Positions 8,037-14,025 of a stretch of 39,025 nucleotides of DNA are shown one piece after another. This stretch comes from Clostridiaceae bacterium. Lineage in GTDB: Bacteria > Bacillota > Clostridia > Oscillospirales > Butyricicoccaceae. The position numbers and the translations under genes were made by a program. Each line of letters starts with the position of its first letter. The stretch's first letter is position 1. Under the pieces are notes generated by a model, which saw only the letters and a list, made by a program, of their open reading frames with translations, ran no database searches and was not told the origin of the DNA. Location: assembly GCA_009911355.1 (NCBI GenBank), contig QXXE01000038.1, positions 1 through 39,025 of the forward strand, read 5' to 3'.

Positions 8037-8582
8037 TCAATCCTCCTGATCCACAAAAGCAAAATGATACCCATGATGCTGTTTTGCATAACCACGACAG
8101 CAACAGCTAATTGCAGAAGAGGCACATCCCAAGGCTTGTGCGCAGTCTTTTATACTCGCAAATATTTCGCCCGTTTCCAGAACTCGCACAGGGCGCTTGT
8201 TTTGTTCGGAAAAGACCCGAGTTCCCTTCATCCTGAGTTCTTTGGTTAGAGGGGATTTTCGTAAATTAGCCTTGTATGAATGCTGAAGGTTTTCACTTCT
8301 GGTAACCCACTCTAAATTACCTACAAAATTGTTCTGCTTATCACCATCAATGTGATTAACTTCATAGCCATCATGATTTCCGTCAAAGAAAGCGTCCGCA
8401 ACCAGTCTATGGACAGAACAACTTTTTTCGTAGCCATTTCTACAAAGTCTAACCATGCAATATCCATCACGGGTGAGCCATTGTTTCAGTTCTTTTCCAG
8501 AACGATTAAAAACTCGGCCATAAATATCAACCGTGTAATCCGGAAAATCATGGATGACTTTCAAAAATCTGCTGAAGCTCAT
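8037..8582 (-). CDS. HNH homing endonuclease (NUMOD4-HNH-NUMOD1 type)
   Basis: A 181-residue protein. Residues 8-30 (VIHDFPDYTVDIYGRVFNRS) resemble a NUMOD4 domain. The HNH core reads SVHRLVADAFF, then GYEVNHIDGDKQNN, then NLEWVTRSENLQHSY. A NUMOD1-like segment follows (RPVRVLETGEIFASIKDCAQ ... GCASSAISCCCRG). This is the standard layout of free-standing phage homing nucleases. The start at 8582 has AGGAGG 9 bases upstream and overlaps the VRR-NUC gene by 35 bases. Insertion between two nuclease genes of an otherwise compact operon suggests recent mobility. Confidence 0.88.
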   Translation of the reverse strand: MSFSRFLKVIHDFPDYTVDIYGRVFNRSGKELKQWLTRDGYCMVRLCRNGYEKSCSVHRLVADAFFDGNHDGYEVNHIDGDKQNNFVGNLEWVTRSENLQHSYKANLRKSPLTKELRMKGTRVFSEQNKRPVRVLETGEIFASIKDCAQALGCASSAISCCCRGYAKQHHGYHFAFVDQED

Positions 8583-8853
8583 CGAGCACTTCCTCCTTGT
8601 TCTCAGGAGAGACAAAACGAGAGAACGACATCTCATTCATCTTCCCGACGTAGTATTCTTGGTTCGGCTGTCTCTTCGCCTTCGCAGATCTCTTGCATTC
8701 CAGAGAGGCCCATTTGTCCCTGTAAAGGACGAGCAGGTCGGGAATACCCTGAATCTGGTCCATCTTGAAAACCATGCAACCAGGAAAAAGAGCTTCAAGC
8801 GTTTTGATAAGCCGATCCTGAAAACCGCTTTCCAAACGGGAACTCCTGGCCAT
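8548..8853 (-). CDS. VRR-NUC domain nuclease
   Basis: A 101-residue stand-alone VRR-NUC protein starting MARSSRLESGFQDRLIKTLE; AAAGGAGG lies just upstream, and an ATG six codons earlier would sit on that site. The core is clear: GIPDLLVLYRDKWASLECKR gives the GxPD and ExK catalytic pair, and QPNQEYYVGKMNEM follows. Stand-alone VRR-NUC proteins in phages are Holliday-junction or flap-type nucleases. Length fits the family (about 90-120). Its 3' end encodes the start of the homing endonuclease. Confidence 0.85.
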   Translation of the reverse strand: MARSSRLESGFQDRLIKTLEALFPGCMVFKMDQIQGIPDLLVLYRDKWASLECKRSAKAKRQPNQEYYVGKMNEMSFSRFVSPENKEEVLDELQQIFESHP

Positions 8854-8954
8854 AAAAGGGCCTCCTTTCAACAGAAATAACAGAAAGAATAGAAAAAGTT
8901 TGACACATTTCCCCTTCTCTCCATAAAAGAGTCTGTTTTTTTTGGCGGAAAGAA

Positions 8955-8986
8955 AAACAGAGACGTCATAATCGGCGTCTCTGTTT
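8955..8986 (-). terminator. Rho-independent terminator after the 9013 gene
   Basis: The stem ACAGAGACG/CGTCTCTGT closes a 10-base loop and is followed on the minus strand by TTTTTC. It ends the leader-protein transcript and is flanked by ATTATATTTTC on one side and, on the other, a stretch (CCGCC, A-tract, CAGACTCTTTTATGGAGAG) repeated near 10107-10147. Confidence 0.75.
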
Positions 8987-9012
8987 TGAAAATATAATTT
9001 TGGCAGGAGGGG

Positions 9013-9430
9013 TTAAGATCGTTCCATCGACTCTTTTACCTTCATTGCGAATGCTGCGTCTTCAGAAGAAAGATAGCCTTTGATATCTACTTCTGTTCCA
9101 TCTGTCAACAGGTTCAGGCAATCATAGAATGTGGCTCTGATAGTTACCGCCGGTTTCTCCGGACATATTTATTTTAGCTCCGCCCTTAGTTACGGTCAAG
9201 CCCTTGTCGGAGGAGCTTTGTTGATTCTCTTGATGTTTATCAAGAGATTTCTGCCATCCGGCTTTCTTTTCTGATGCTGAATGGTCTTTTTCTCCTAAAG
9301 GATATGGCGGTCCATTACGCACTCCCCATTTTTGACCTCGAATGCCATGATGAGCAAGGCACTCATCCAAGGATGGTTTACTGTAATGACGGAGATAAAC
9401 GCCTAAAGGCGGTTTGTCGTAAATATCCAT
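9013..9430 (-). pseudogene. Leader-peptide (HHGIRGQKWGVR) protein with an apparent one-base frameshift
   Basis: The frame from ATG 9430 (MDIYDKPPLGVYLRHY) carries the leader HHGIRGQKWGVRNGPPYPLG at residues 27-46 and stops at 9122 after NYQSHIL. One frame over, coding-like sequence continues to a TAA at 9013-9015: AVTIRATFYDCLNLLTDGTE, then VDIKGYLSSEDAAFAMKVKE. The distal frame has an upstream stop and no ATG, so it is best read as the 3' part of the same gene. The total span is 3n+1 bases, consistent with one inserted base around the GAAACC after MSGE. A programmed +1 shift or a sequencing error is also possible. AAAGGAG precedes the start. It may be a shortened relative of the 1046 gene. 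Confidence 0.6.
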
Positions 9431-9442
9431 ATGACACTCCTT

Positions 9443-9997
9443 TTAGTGAGCATAGTACGCACGGAGCTTTTTGTTTTCAGAATTTGCCTTTCCTGCAAGT
9501 ATGGCATTAACGATGGTGCCACCGATTGTGATAGATGTACCAGCTAAATAGGCCACGCGAGTGTCTTTCATTGTGTTGGACAAAAGGGTAGTGACTATAC
9601 CCGATCCAACAATAATGCCCGTCTCAGCAAGTTGAGTGGTCTGAGTATTGCTCGTAATCGTCTTTCCGCGCTGATAAAGTTTCTTTCCCTCATCGGCAAG
9701 TTTATCAGTTTTCAGCTTGTCGTAGCTCTTATCCAAAGCTCTTTTCGTTACTTTTACTTCGCCCTTAGCGGCTTTGTACTGATCTTTTGTTGCAGTACCC
9801 ATTTTGTACGCTTGTTTTGTTTCTTTTGCTTTCTGCTTAGCATCTTCATGTGCTTGGTCGGCTTTGCGATAGCGCTCCAACCCCCGCTGAGTGTAGGAAC
9901 CATCATAATTTTGATAACGTCGAACTCCCCAGCGCATACCCTTTACTCCATGATGGACGAGGCACTCCTGCGATGATGGTTTGTTGTGAATATCCAT
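9443..9997 (-). CDS. Leader-peptide (HHGVKGMRWGVRR) membrane protein with coiled coil
   Basis: A 184-residue protein. MDIHNKPSSQECLV is followed by HHGVKGMRWGVRRYQNYDGS, the same leader architecture as the 1946 gene, including the YTQRGLERY continuation. Residues 40-100 are Lys/Glu/Ala-rich and likely a coiled coil (AKQKAKETKQAYK). Two hydrophobic segments near 120-140 (GIIVGSGIVTTLLS) and 150-168 (AGTSITIGGTIVNAILAG) could span a membrane. GGAGGG lies 8 bases before the ATG. The first six residues are nearly the same as in the next gene (MDIHNKP versus MDIYDKP), so the two probably arose by duplication. Confidence 0.75.
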   Translation of the reverse strand: MDIHNKPSSQECLVHHGVKGMRWGVRRYQNYDGSYTQRGLERYRKADQAHEDAKQKAKETKQAYKMGTATKDQYKAAKGEVKVTKRALDKSYDKLKTDKLADEGKKLYQRGKTITSNTQTTQLAETGIIVGSGIVTTLLSNTMKDTRVAYLAGTSITIGGTIVNAILAGKANSENKKLRAYYAH

Positions 9998-10027
9998 TGG
10001 ATAAGCCCTCCTTATTGAAAATAAAAA

Positions 10028-10111
10028 GAGAGGAGCACTTTATTAAATTGTTGCGACACAACTCAAATGTCTTCGTAACCGCAGGAAACACTGACATATT
10101 CTACTCCTCTC
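10028..10111 (-). terminator. Large-loop hairpin plus U-tract; possible small RNA
   Basis: GAGAGGAG and CTCCTCTC (10104-10111 and 10028-10035) pair across a loop of about 70 bases, and on the minus strand the stem runs into TTTTTATTTTC. The loop contains GAGTTGTGTCGCAAC (10050-10064), a perfect 15-base complement of the 5' end of the structured RNA at 11835-11998. It may be an unusual terminator or the 3' part of a small RNA. I see no clear promoter of its own. Confidence 0.45.
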
Positions 10112-10144
10112 CATAAAAGAGTCTGTTTTTTTGGCGGAAAGAAA

Positions 10145-10170
10145 AAGAGACGCTAATTAAGGCGTCTCTT
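10145..10170 (-). terminator. Rho-independent terminator after the 10188 gene
   Basis: AAGAGACGC and GCGTCTCTT form a 9-base stem with an 8-base loop, followed on the minus strand by TTTTTC. It lies 18 bases beyond the stop of the PASTA-like gene and closes the two-gene cassette. Confidence 0.8.
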
Positions 10171-10187
10171 CTCTGAAAATATAAATT

Positions 10188-10757
10188 TTAAGAATTGTTA
10201 GAGTCTGTGATTTCATGTTTCCGATGTGGAAGGATTTTTCCAAATCTGTCTTTTGCTGATACGGCGACATCGACAATGATTTTTTGTGCTTGTTCCACCT
10301 GTAGTTCCCTTTTCTCGGCTTTTACACGCTTTTCTATAGCTTTTTGTTCCTCTGCCTTTTCAAACAACCGTTGACTTTCGTCAATTACTTCTTGAGTAAT
10401 GTATTTTACAATCACACTCATGCCAGCCTGGGCTTTTTGCTTACCTTTCAGACTCGACCCAACTACTTGGGAATCAAAACAGTCTTTGTATTTTGGATCA
10501 GCTTCCTTGAGCGCGAGTTCACTTGGTATCGCTTTTAGCCCCGAATTTGTCAATGCCATAACAGCTTCATCAAGCTTTAGCCGAGGCTCAGAATCATACG
10601 ATAATTGAGGGATGACAACCTTGCCCGGCACATCCGGGAACTTATCCATCAATTCCTCAATCGCTGTAATTATAGCTGGGGCTATCGTTAAGGCAGATAG
10701 CACAGTAGGGGCAATGGATTTTTTATTGTTTCTTTCGTTCGTTTTCTTAGAACTCAT
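10188..10757 (-). CDS. PASTA-like domain protein of a two-gene cassette
   Basis: A 189-residue protein from MSSKKTNERNNKKSIAPTVL; GGGAG lies 8 bases upstream, while two ATGs at 10775 and 10772 overlap the previous stop. Residues 15-35 are mildly hydrophobic (APTVLSALTIAPAIITAIEE). Residues about 45-125 read VVIPQLSYDSEPRLKLDEAV ... LTNSGLKAIPSELALKEADP ... SQVVGSSLKGKQKAQAGMSV, which follows the PASTA pattern (V-I-P, A-x-x-x-L-x-x-x-G-L, V-x-x-S, G-x-x-V). The C-terminal 60 residues are a charged helix. PASTA domains usually bind peptidoglycan or beta-lactams in Firmicute kinases; here there is no kinase. It is cotranscribed with the 344-residue protein. Function unknown. Confidence 0.65.
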   Translation of the reverse strand: MSSKKTNERNNKKSIAPTVLSALTIAPAIITAIEELMDKFPDVPGKVVIPQLSYDSEPRLKLDEAVMALTNSGLKAIPSELALKEADPKYKDCFDSQVVGSSLKGKQKAQAGMSVIVKYITQEVIDESQRLFEKAEEQKAIEKRVKAEKRELQVEQAQKIIVDVAVSAKDRFGKILPHRKHEITDSNNS

Positions 10758-10771
10758 ATTGTCTACTCCCA

Positions 10772-11806
10772 TCATGCGGTCTTCATATAAACAACTCCGT
10801 CAGCTGTCATATAGTAATCTGCCTTTTGTGTTGCCGCATTCAAACCGGCCCTCAGAGACCTTCTCATATCAGATTCCTCACCTCGACCGAGAGACTCAAC
10901 AAGCCCATCAATACGCTCCAAAATATCAGTCTTCGCTATTTTCTTAAATGGCATTTCCTTGGCGCTATCAACCAGAGTACGGAGAGAAGAAAAATTACCC
11001 AGCATCCGTTTCTCACACTTATCGATGTAAACCGAAATATCATTATCCACATATTTAAGATAGCTGCGGTCATAGTTTTGAGCGTAGTGTACTTCTAACA
11101 AGCTGCTCATACCGTAAAGCTGCATAGAAAACTCAAGGCTTTCTTTAAGCTGAAATGCTTTTTCCACCAAACTCGAAATATCTTTTCCATCTCTACCTTT
11201 AATTGTAGATTCTAAATCGCCTATATAAAACTCAATATCCTTCATCGCAATTTTACGGGCAGATTGTAAACTTGTAATCGTTGCGGCTCGCTGCGCACTG
11301 CACTCCATGATGGAAATATAATTTTCATAGGCATATCTGATAAAACTGACTTCGGCCATCAATTCGGCTTTCTTATCACCATAGAGAAACTCAAGGATCT
11401 TGTCTATACCCATCCGCATCATTCTTAATTCGTCATTGATCTTTTTGAGGAAATACTGGCTGGATGCGATTGACATGGCAGTAAAGCACCCCATGGCTAA
11501 AGTGCAATTATCAAGGGAATTCAAAGCAGCGGTACCTTTAATTTTTCCATCATCAATAATTGAGGTTGTCTTTCCAACCAATTCAGTTTTTTTCAATTCC
11601 ATCAATTTTCCAGATACTCCATCTGGAAATGTGACAGTATAGAGTTTTGGCATTTGATTAGTGGCCGCCATAGATGGTAGCTGCTGTAACAGGGCTCCGA
11701 TTTGAATTTTTTGTGCGGAATCCAATTCTAACTTGGTAAAACCATTAGCAGGAGAAATATCCATCGCCATGTCGCATGGAATAATACCCCAATTTTGTTC
11801 GACCAT
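10772..11806 (-). CDS. Unrecognised 344-residue helical protein of a two-gene cassette
   Basis: I do not recognise a function. The start MVEQNWGIIPCDMAMDISPA is preceded by a GGGAGGG site. Residues 25-90 look mixed alpha/beta (KLYTVTFPDGVSGKLMEL). Around 103-120 there is a short Ala/Ser/Met-rich segment (LAMGCFTAMSIASSQYF). Residues 120-330 are long amphipathic helices rich in Lys, Glu and Leu. The end YYMTADGVVYMKTA is beta-like. It overlaps the PASTA-like gene by 4 bases or touches it, so the two are coupled. The cassette is bounded by terminators and by the structured RNA upstream, and sits among late genes like an accessory (moron) insertion. A membrane-active or exclusion role is only a guess. 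Confidence 0.6.
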   Translation of the reverse strand: MVEQNWGIIPCDMAMDISPANGFTKLELDSAQKIQIGALLQQLPSMAATNQMPKLYTVTFPDGVSGKLMELKKTELVGKTTSIIDDGKIKGTAALNSLDNCTLAMGCFTAMSIASSQYFLKKINDELRMMRMGIDKILEFLYGDKKAELMAEVSFIRYAYENYISIMECSAQRAATITSLQSARKIAMKDIEFYIGDLESTIKGRDGKDISSLVEKAFQLKESLEFSMQLYGMSSLLEVHYAQNYDRSYLKYVDNDISVYIDKCEKRMLGNFSSLRTLVDSAKEMPFKKIAKTDILERIDGLVESLGRGEESDMRRSLRAGLNAATQKADYYMTADGVVYMKTA

Positions 11807-11834
11807 AATTAGCCCTCCCTCATTTTAGAGCAAT

Positions 11835-11998
11835 AAAAAAGGTGCGCCCCAATGAAGAGACGCACCTGCAAAAGTGTTTCTCTCCATTGCTGCCACACAA
11901 CCCTCGATAGCTACGATATGTATGAGGAAAGAGAGGGAACACCTTTTGCTAAGGTATTTCCTCGTAGCCATCTAAGAATATAGAGTTGTGTCGCAACC
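11835..11998 (-). ncRNA. Structured small RNA with own promoter and terminator
   Basis: The minus strand begins just after a TATACT box (12006-12001). The 5' end GTTGCGACACAACTCT (11997-11982) pairs with AGGGTTGTGTGGCAGC (11904-11889): 15 of 16 positions pair, with GU wobbles and one G-G mismatch. Inside, GCTACGA/TCGTAGC and GGAAA/TTTCC form an interrupted second stem with a small ACCTT/AAGGT hairpin within it. A linker of about 20 bases leads to a strong terminator (11840-11867). It lies upstream of the 10772 start and could be a free small RNA, or an attenuating leader if transcription reads through. A 47-codon frame runs through it but crosses both stems and the terminator. I do not recognise a known RNA class. 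Confidence 0.6.
11840..11867 (-). terminator. Rho-independent terminator of the structured RNA
   Basis: AGGTGCG/CGCACCT with a 14-base interior is followed on the minus strand by six T residues. It stands between the structured RNA and the ribosome binding site of the 10772-11806 gene, so it either ends a small RNA or attenuates the cassette. Confidence 0.85.
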
Positions 11999-12000
11999 AT

Positions 12001-12006
12001 AGTATA
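12001..12006 (-). promoter_or_regulatory. Extended -10 promoter of the structured RNA
   Basis: On the minus strand TGTGG is followed by TATACT, an extended -10 (TGn-TATACT) of the host sigma-A type; the -35 region (TTTCTT, 12029-12024) is poor. Transcription would begin near 11994-11998, at the 5' end of the first stem of the structured RNA. The same TGn-TATACT box occurs before 18743, 25547 and 19590. Confidence 0.6.
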
Positions 12007-12289
12007 CCACACCTATCAAAGAAAAGAAAGGGCAGTTCGCTATTTTCAATGCCATCCCCGTCAAAATATAATTTTCGTACATACTACTTTGCGGTCTTGT
12101 AGCAAATGCCCCTGCGAGAACCATTCCATAGCCGTACCGCCGCCACATAGCCCTGCTATGCTCAACCCGGATTGAAAAGCGATAATTTCCCCAATTTTCG
12201 ACCTACAACTATCTTCTGCCCACTTGCCCACTTTTTTTTCGCCACTTATATATATTTTTTACTTTTTTCTTTCGTGCTTAAGTGTAAAG

Positions 12290-12408
12290 AAAAAGTGGGT
12301 TTTTGGCCAAACTTCCCGTTCTGCATCTAACTGCATATTAACTGCTTTTAACCGCATCTAACCGCGTGGACACTTTTGTTTTCAAAAATGGGCAAAAACC
12401 CACTTTTT
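12290..12408. repeat. 19-base inverted repeat enclosing the iterons
   Basis: The left arm AAAAAGTGGGTTTTTGGCC (12290-12308) and right arm GGGCAAAAACCCACTTTTT (12390-12408) are reverse complements at 18 of 19 positions. All five iterons lie in the 81 bases between them. The right arm leads into a T-rich tract, so in the rightward direction the pair could also act as a terminator. Confidence 0.8.
12321..12370. repeat. Helically phased iterons (consensus YYGCWTHTAA)
   Basis: Five units start at 12321, 12331, 12342, 12352 and 12362: CTGCATCTAA, CTGCATATTAA, CTGCTTTTAA, CCGCATCTAA and a degenerate CCGCGTGGA. The 10-11-base spacing puts each copy on the same face of the helix, as expected for cooperative binding of a replication initiator or repressor. 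Confidence 0.7.
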
Positions 12409-12505
12409 TTGGCCAAAACGCCCGTACCAGTCCTTCCAATCCTCTCTAAAACCGCCAAAACAAAAAGAAAAGTGGGCAAATGGCCAAAACTGGCCAGATT
12501 TTTAA

Positions 12506-12686
12506 TCTAAGTTAGACAGATTTTCTATTCTAAGATAGACCGGAATCTGGCCAAAATTTACCACTTACGCGAAATATAATCTGTGACTCACATCCGTAAC
12601 CTTCCAATTTCACGTCTGAATCCGACCTGCAACTACAAATAATAGTAGCAGATCGGACATGAAACTGGCCCGAATTCTATCTTAGA
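12506..12686. repeat. Three copies of an 11-base dyad (TCTAAGWTAGA)
   Basis: TCTAAGTTAGA (12506-12516), TCTAAGATAGA (12529-12539) and its reverse complement TCTATCTTAGA (12676-12686). Each lies close to a TGGCC element, and the first two are 23 bases apart start to start, about two helical turns. They look like binding sites for a dimeric regulator. Confidence 0.6.
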
Positions 12687-12775
12687 TTAGACGGAACCGG
12701 GCCAAATCGTGCCGTCCAATTACTTCAGATTCCGCATTTTACTCACCTCATTCTGTTGATTTCTAAGAATGTTTG

Positions 12776-13102
12776 TCATTGCTTCTCGCTCTTGTCCGAT
12801 GTAAGAGCCCCACCCAGCACCCGCTCGGGAAGTTGAAGCTCTCTGGAAATCGTCCGTACCAGTCCTTCAACATCGATGTCGATTTCGCCGCCTGCCATTA
12901 CTAAGCCTCCCGAGTCCGACTCCGAACCAATCAGGATTTTAGGATCGTCCCAGAAGTTCTCAACACTCCGGTATCCCAATTCAGTGGGTTGGGCGGTCGG
13001 TTCCGGGAGTGGTAAATATCCAAGGGCCTCCATGCGCTTATGGTCGCAGGTGTCTACGAACGGACAAACCCGACACTTGGCAGCTAATTTCGATAAACCC
13101 AT
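12776..13102 (-). CDS. Small Cys-cluster protein, function unknown
   Basis: A 108-residue protein. The N-terminus MGLSKLAAKCRVCPFVDTCD has C-x2-C-x5-C plus a following His (DHKRMEA), a probable metal-binding knuckle. The rest is Pro/Glu-rich, then GGEIDIDVEGLVRTISRELQ, a likely helical dimerisation or DNA-contact segment. I recall similar proteins from Clostridia phages but no function. AAGGAGG is 7 bases upstream of the ATG. It is the last gene before the repeat-rich region, so a role there (initiator accessory, repressor) is conceivable but unproven. Confidence 0.65.
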   Translation of the reverse strand: MGLSKLAAKCRVCPFVDTCDHKRMEALGYLPLPEPTAQPTELGYRSVENFWDDPKILIGSESDSGGLVMAGGEIDIDVEGLVRTISRELQLPERVLGGALTSDKSEKQ

Positions 13103-13117
13103 ATGATGACCTCCTTA

Positions 13118-13480
13118 TCAGTATGCCCGCCGCTGGTAAGGCTGGTTCCGGGCTGCTCTGGGAATATAATTGTAGTGATTGCTGGCTTTCAGAGGGCATC
13201 TGAGCGGCTTTATGACACGCTTTTTCGGCGCTGCGTCCTGTTCTCGCCCATCATCGACCGTTCGGATAATACGATCTAACTCTTCTTCGGACAAGCTCGG
13301 GGGTTCAATACCAAAAAGGATCGGACCAGCTAATGCCTCAGCAACCGGGGTAAGCGCCGCAATCGCTTCTTCCACATAGTCTCCAAAGAGCTTCTGAAAT
13401 GCTCCCCATATTTCAGCTAAGAGAGCAGCATCGTGGCATATCCCTACAATAACCTCGTTGTACTTTTCGTTTTGGTTCAT
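13118..13480 (-). CDS. Phage protein of unknown function
   Basis: A 120-residue protein from MNQNEKYNEVIVGICHDAAL; TGGAGG lies 5 bases before this ATG, and an upstream ATG at 13492 adds four residues. The N-terminal 60 residues are an amphipathic/hydrophobic helical region (LAEIWGAFQKLFGDYVEEAI, AEALAGPILFGI). The middle is acidic (LSEEELDRIIRTVDDG) and the C-terminus very basic (PRAARNQPYQRRAY). There is no clear domain. It is spaced 15 bases from the Cys-cluster gene in the same operon. Confidence 0.6.
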   Translation of the reverse strand: MNQNEKYNEVIVGICHDAALLAEIWGAFQKLFGDYVEEAIAALTPVAEALAGPILFGIEPPSLSEEELDRIIRTVDDGREQDAAPKKRVIKPLRCPLKASNHYNYIPRAARNQPYQRRAY

Positions 13481-13482
13481 AT

Positions 13483-13728
13483 CTACCTCCAAAAACCATC
13501 AGCAATCTTCACTACATGAGGAGTCCTGATTTTGCAGTCCTTATTCAGAAGCCAATTCAAACTGACGCTGGATTCATAGCGAAGTCCATGCTCCATCTTC
13601 ATAAGTGTCCCTTCCGTGAACCAGTAGACCGCATTGGTTTTCTGATTGCTGAACTGGAACTGCTCGCCCTTTCTTAGATGCAGTTTCATTCGGATCAGGA
13701 ATATAACGAGCTTGCTGAGAATGTCCAC
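13483..13728 (-). CDS. Small protein of unknown function
   Basis: An 81-residue protein starting at GTG 13728 (MDILSKLVIFLIRMKLHLRK), with GGAGGTGA 5 bases upstream; an alternative GTG three codons earlier lies inside that site. The first 15 residues are hydrophobic enough to be membrane-associated. The rest is mixed (FQFSNQKTNAVYWFTEGTLM). Its ribosome binding site overlaps the ancestral stop of the frameshifted gene upstream (TGA 13736-13734), typical of translational coupling. Confidence 0.6.
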   Translation of the reverse strand: MDILSKLVIFLIRMKLHLRKGEQFQFSNQKTNAVYWFTEGTLMKMEHGLRYESSVSLNWLLNKDCKIRTPHVVKIADGFWR

Positions 13729-13733
13729 GCTTA

Positions 13734-14025
13734 TCACCTCCAGTCATTTATGATCGGGAAGCTCCTGTTTTGGATTGTAAAACACTGCTCTTTTTTGAGA
13801 TACGGACAGGGTCTGATTTTCACCGTTTCGGTGTCTTCGGGAAATACCTTGCGTATTGCCGGATATACAGTTTCTCCCGCTGCAATGATGACTCCAAGAG
13901 GCTCCGCTTTTTTTCATCTGCGCGACCTGTTTTCTAAGCTTCCTTAACTCAGAGCAAATTTCATCGGCGGTTAAATCGGACCATCGAGGTCCAGTTGATG
14001 CAACAGTTTGACTCACAGTCTTCAT
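13734..14025 (-). pseudogene. Small gene with one-base insertion in an A7 run
   Basis: The N-terminal frame (MKTVSQTVASTGPRWSDLTA, then DEICSELRKLRKQVAQMKK) looks genuine. After a run of seven A (13914-13908) its translation becomes Ser/Arg/His/Asn-rich and runs to 13744. One frame over, the sequence is protein-like: AEPLGVIIAAGETVYPAIRK, VFPEDTETVKIRPCPYLKKE, ending RSFPIINDWR with TGA at 13736-13734. The whole is 3n+1 bases, so six instead of seven A would restore one protein of about 96 residues. A true mutation, polymerase slippage or a sequencing error are all possible. The start is uncertain: ATG 14025 lies very close to GGAGG; GTG 14016 has better spacing. Confidence 0.6.

Larger units (their letters stand above)
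12010..12775. other. Repeat-rich gene-free region; candidate replication origin or control region
   Basis: This is the largest gene-free stretch in the window (about 770 bases). It contains phased 10-11-base iterons (12321-12370) enclosed by a 19-base inverted repeat (12290-12308 and 12390-12408), an A/T-rich tract (12245-12275), three copies of an 11-base dyad (12506-12686), and about seven copies of TGGCC, most reading TGGCCAAA (12304, 12410, 12481, 12491, 12548, 12666, 12699). Further copies of AGTGGG or its complement CCCACT lie near 12228, 12236, 12294, 12399 and 12471. No frame looks coding. This composition resembles iteron-type origins; an operator array is the main alternative. Confidence 0.55.

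Noticed and set aside
8900..8930. TTGACA followed 17 bases later by ATAAAA on the plus strand
   Set aside because: The -10 is poor and no rightward gene follows; it is probably chance in an A/T-rich spacer.
11827..11970. Leftward 47-codon frame inside the structured RNA
   Set aside because: No ribosome binding site, and it runs through both stems and the terminator; RNA structure explains the sequence.
12010..12775. CRISPR array
   Set aside because: The repeats are 8-11 bases with no uniform spacers of 30-40 bases and no cas genes nearby; iterons and operators fit better.
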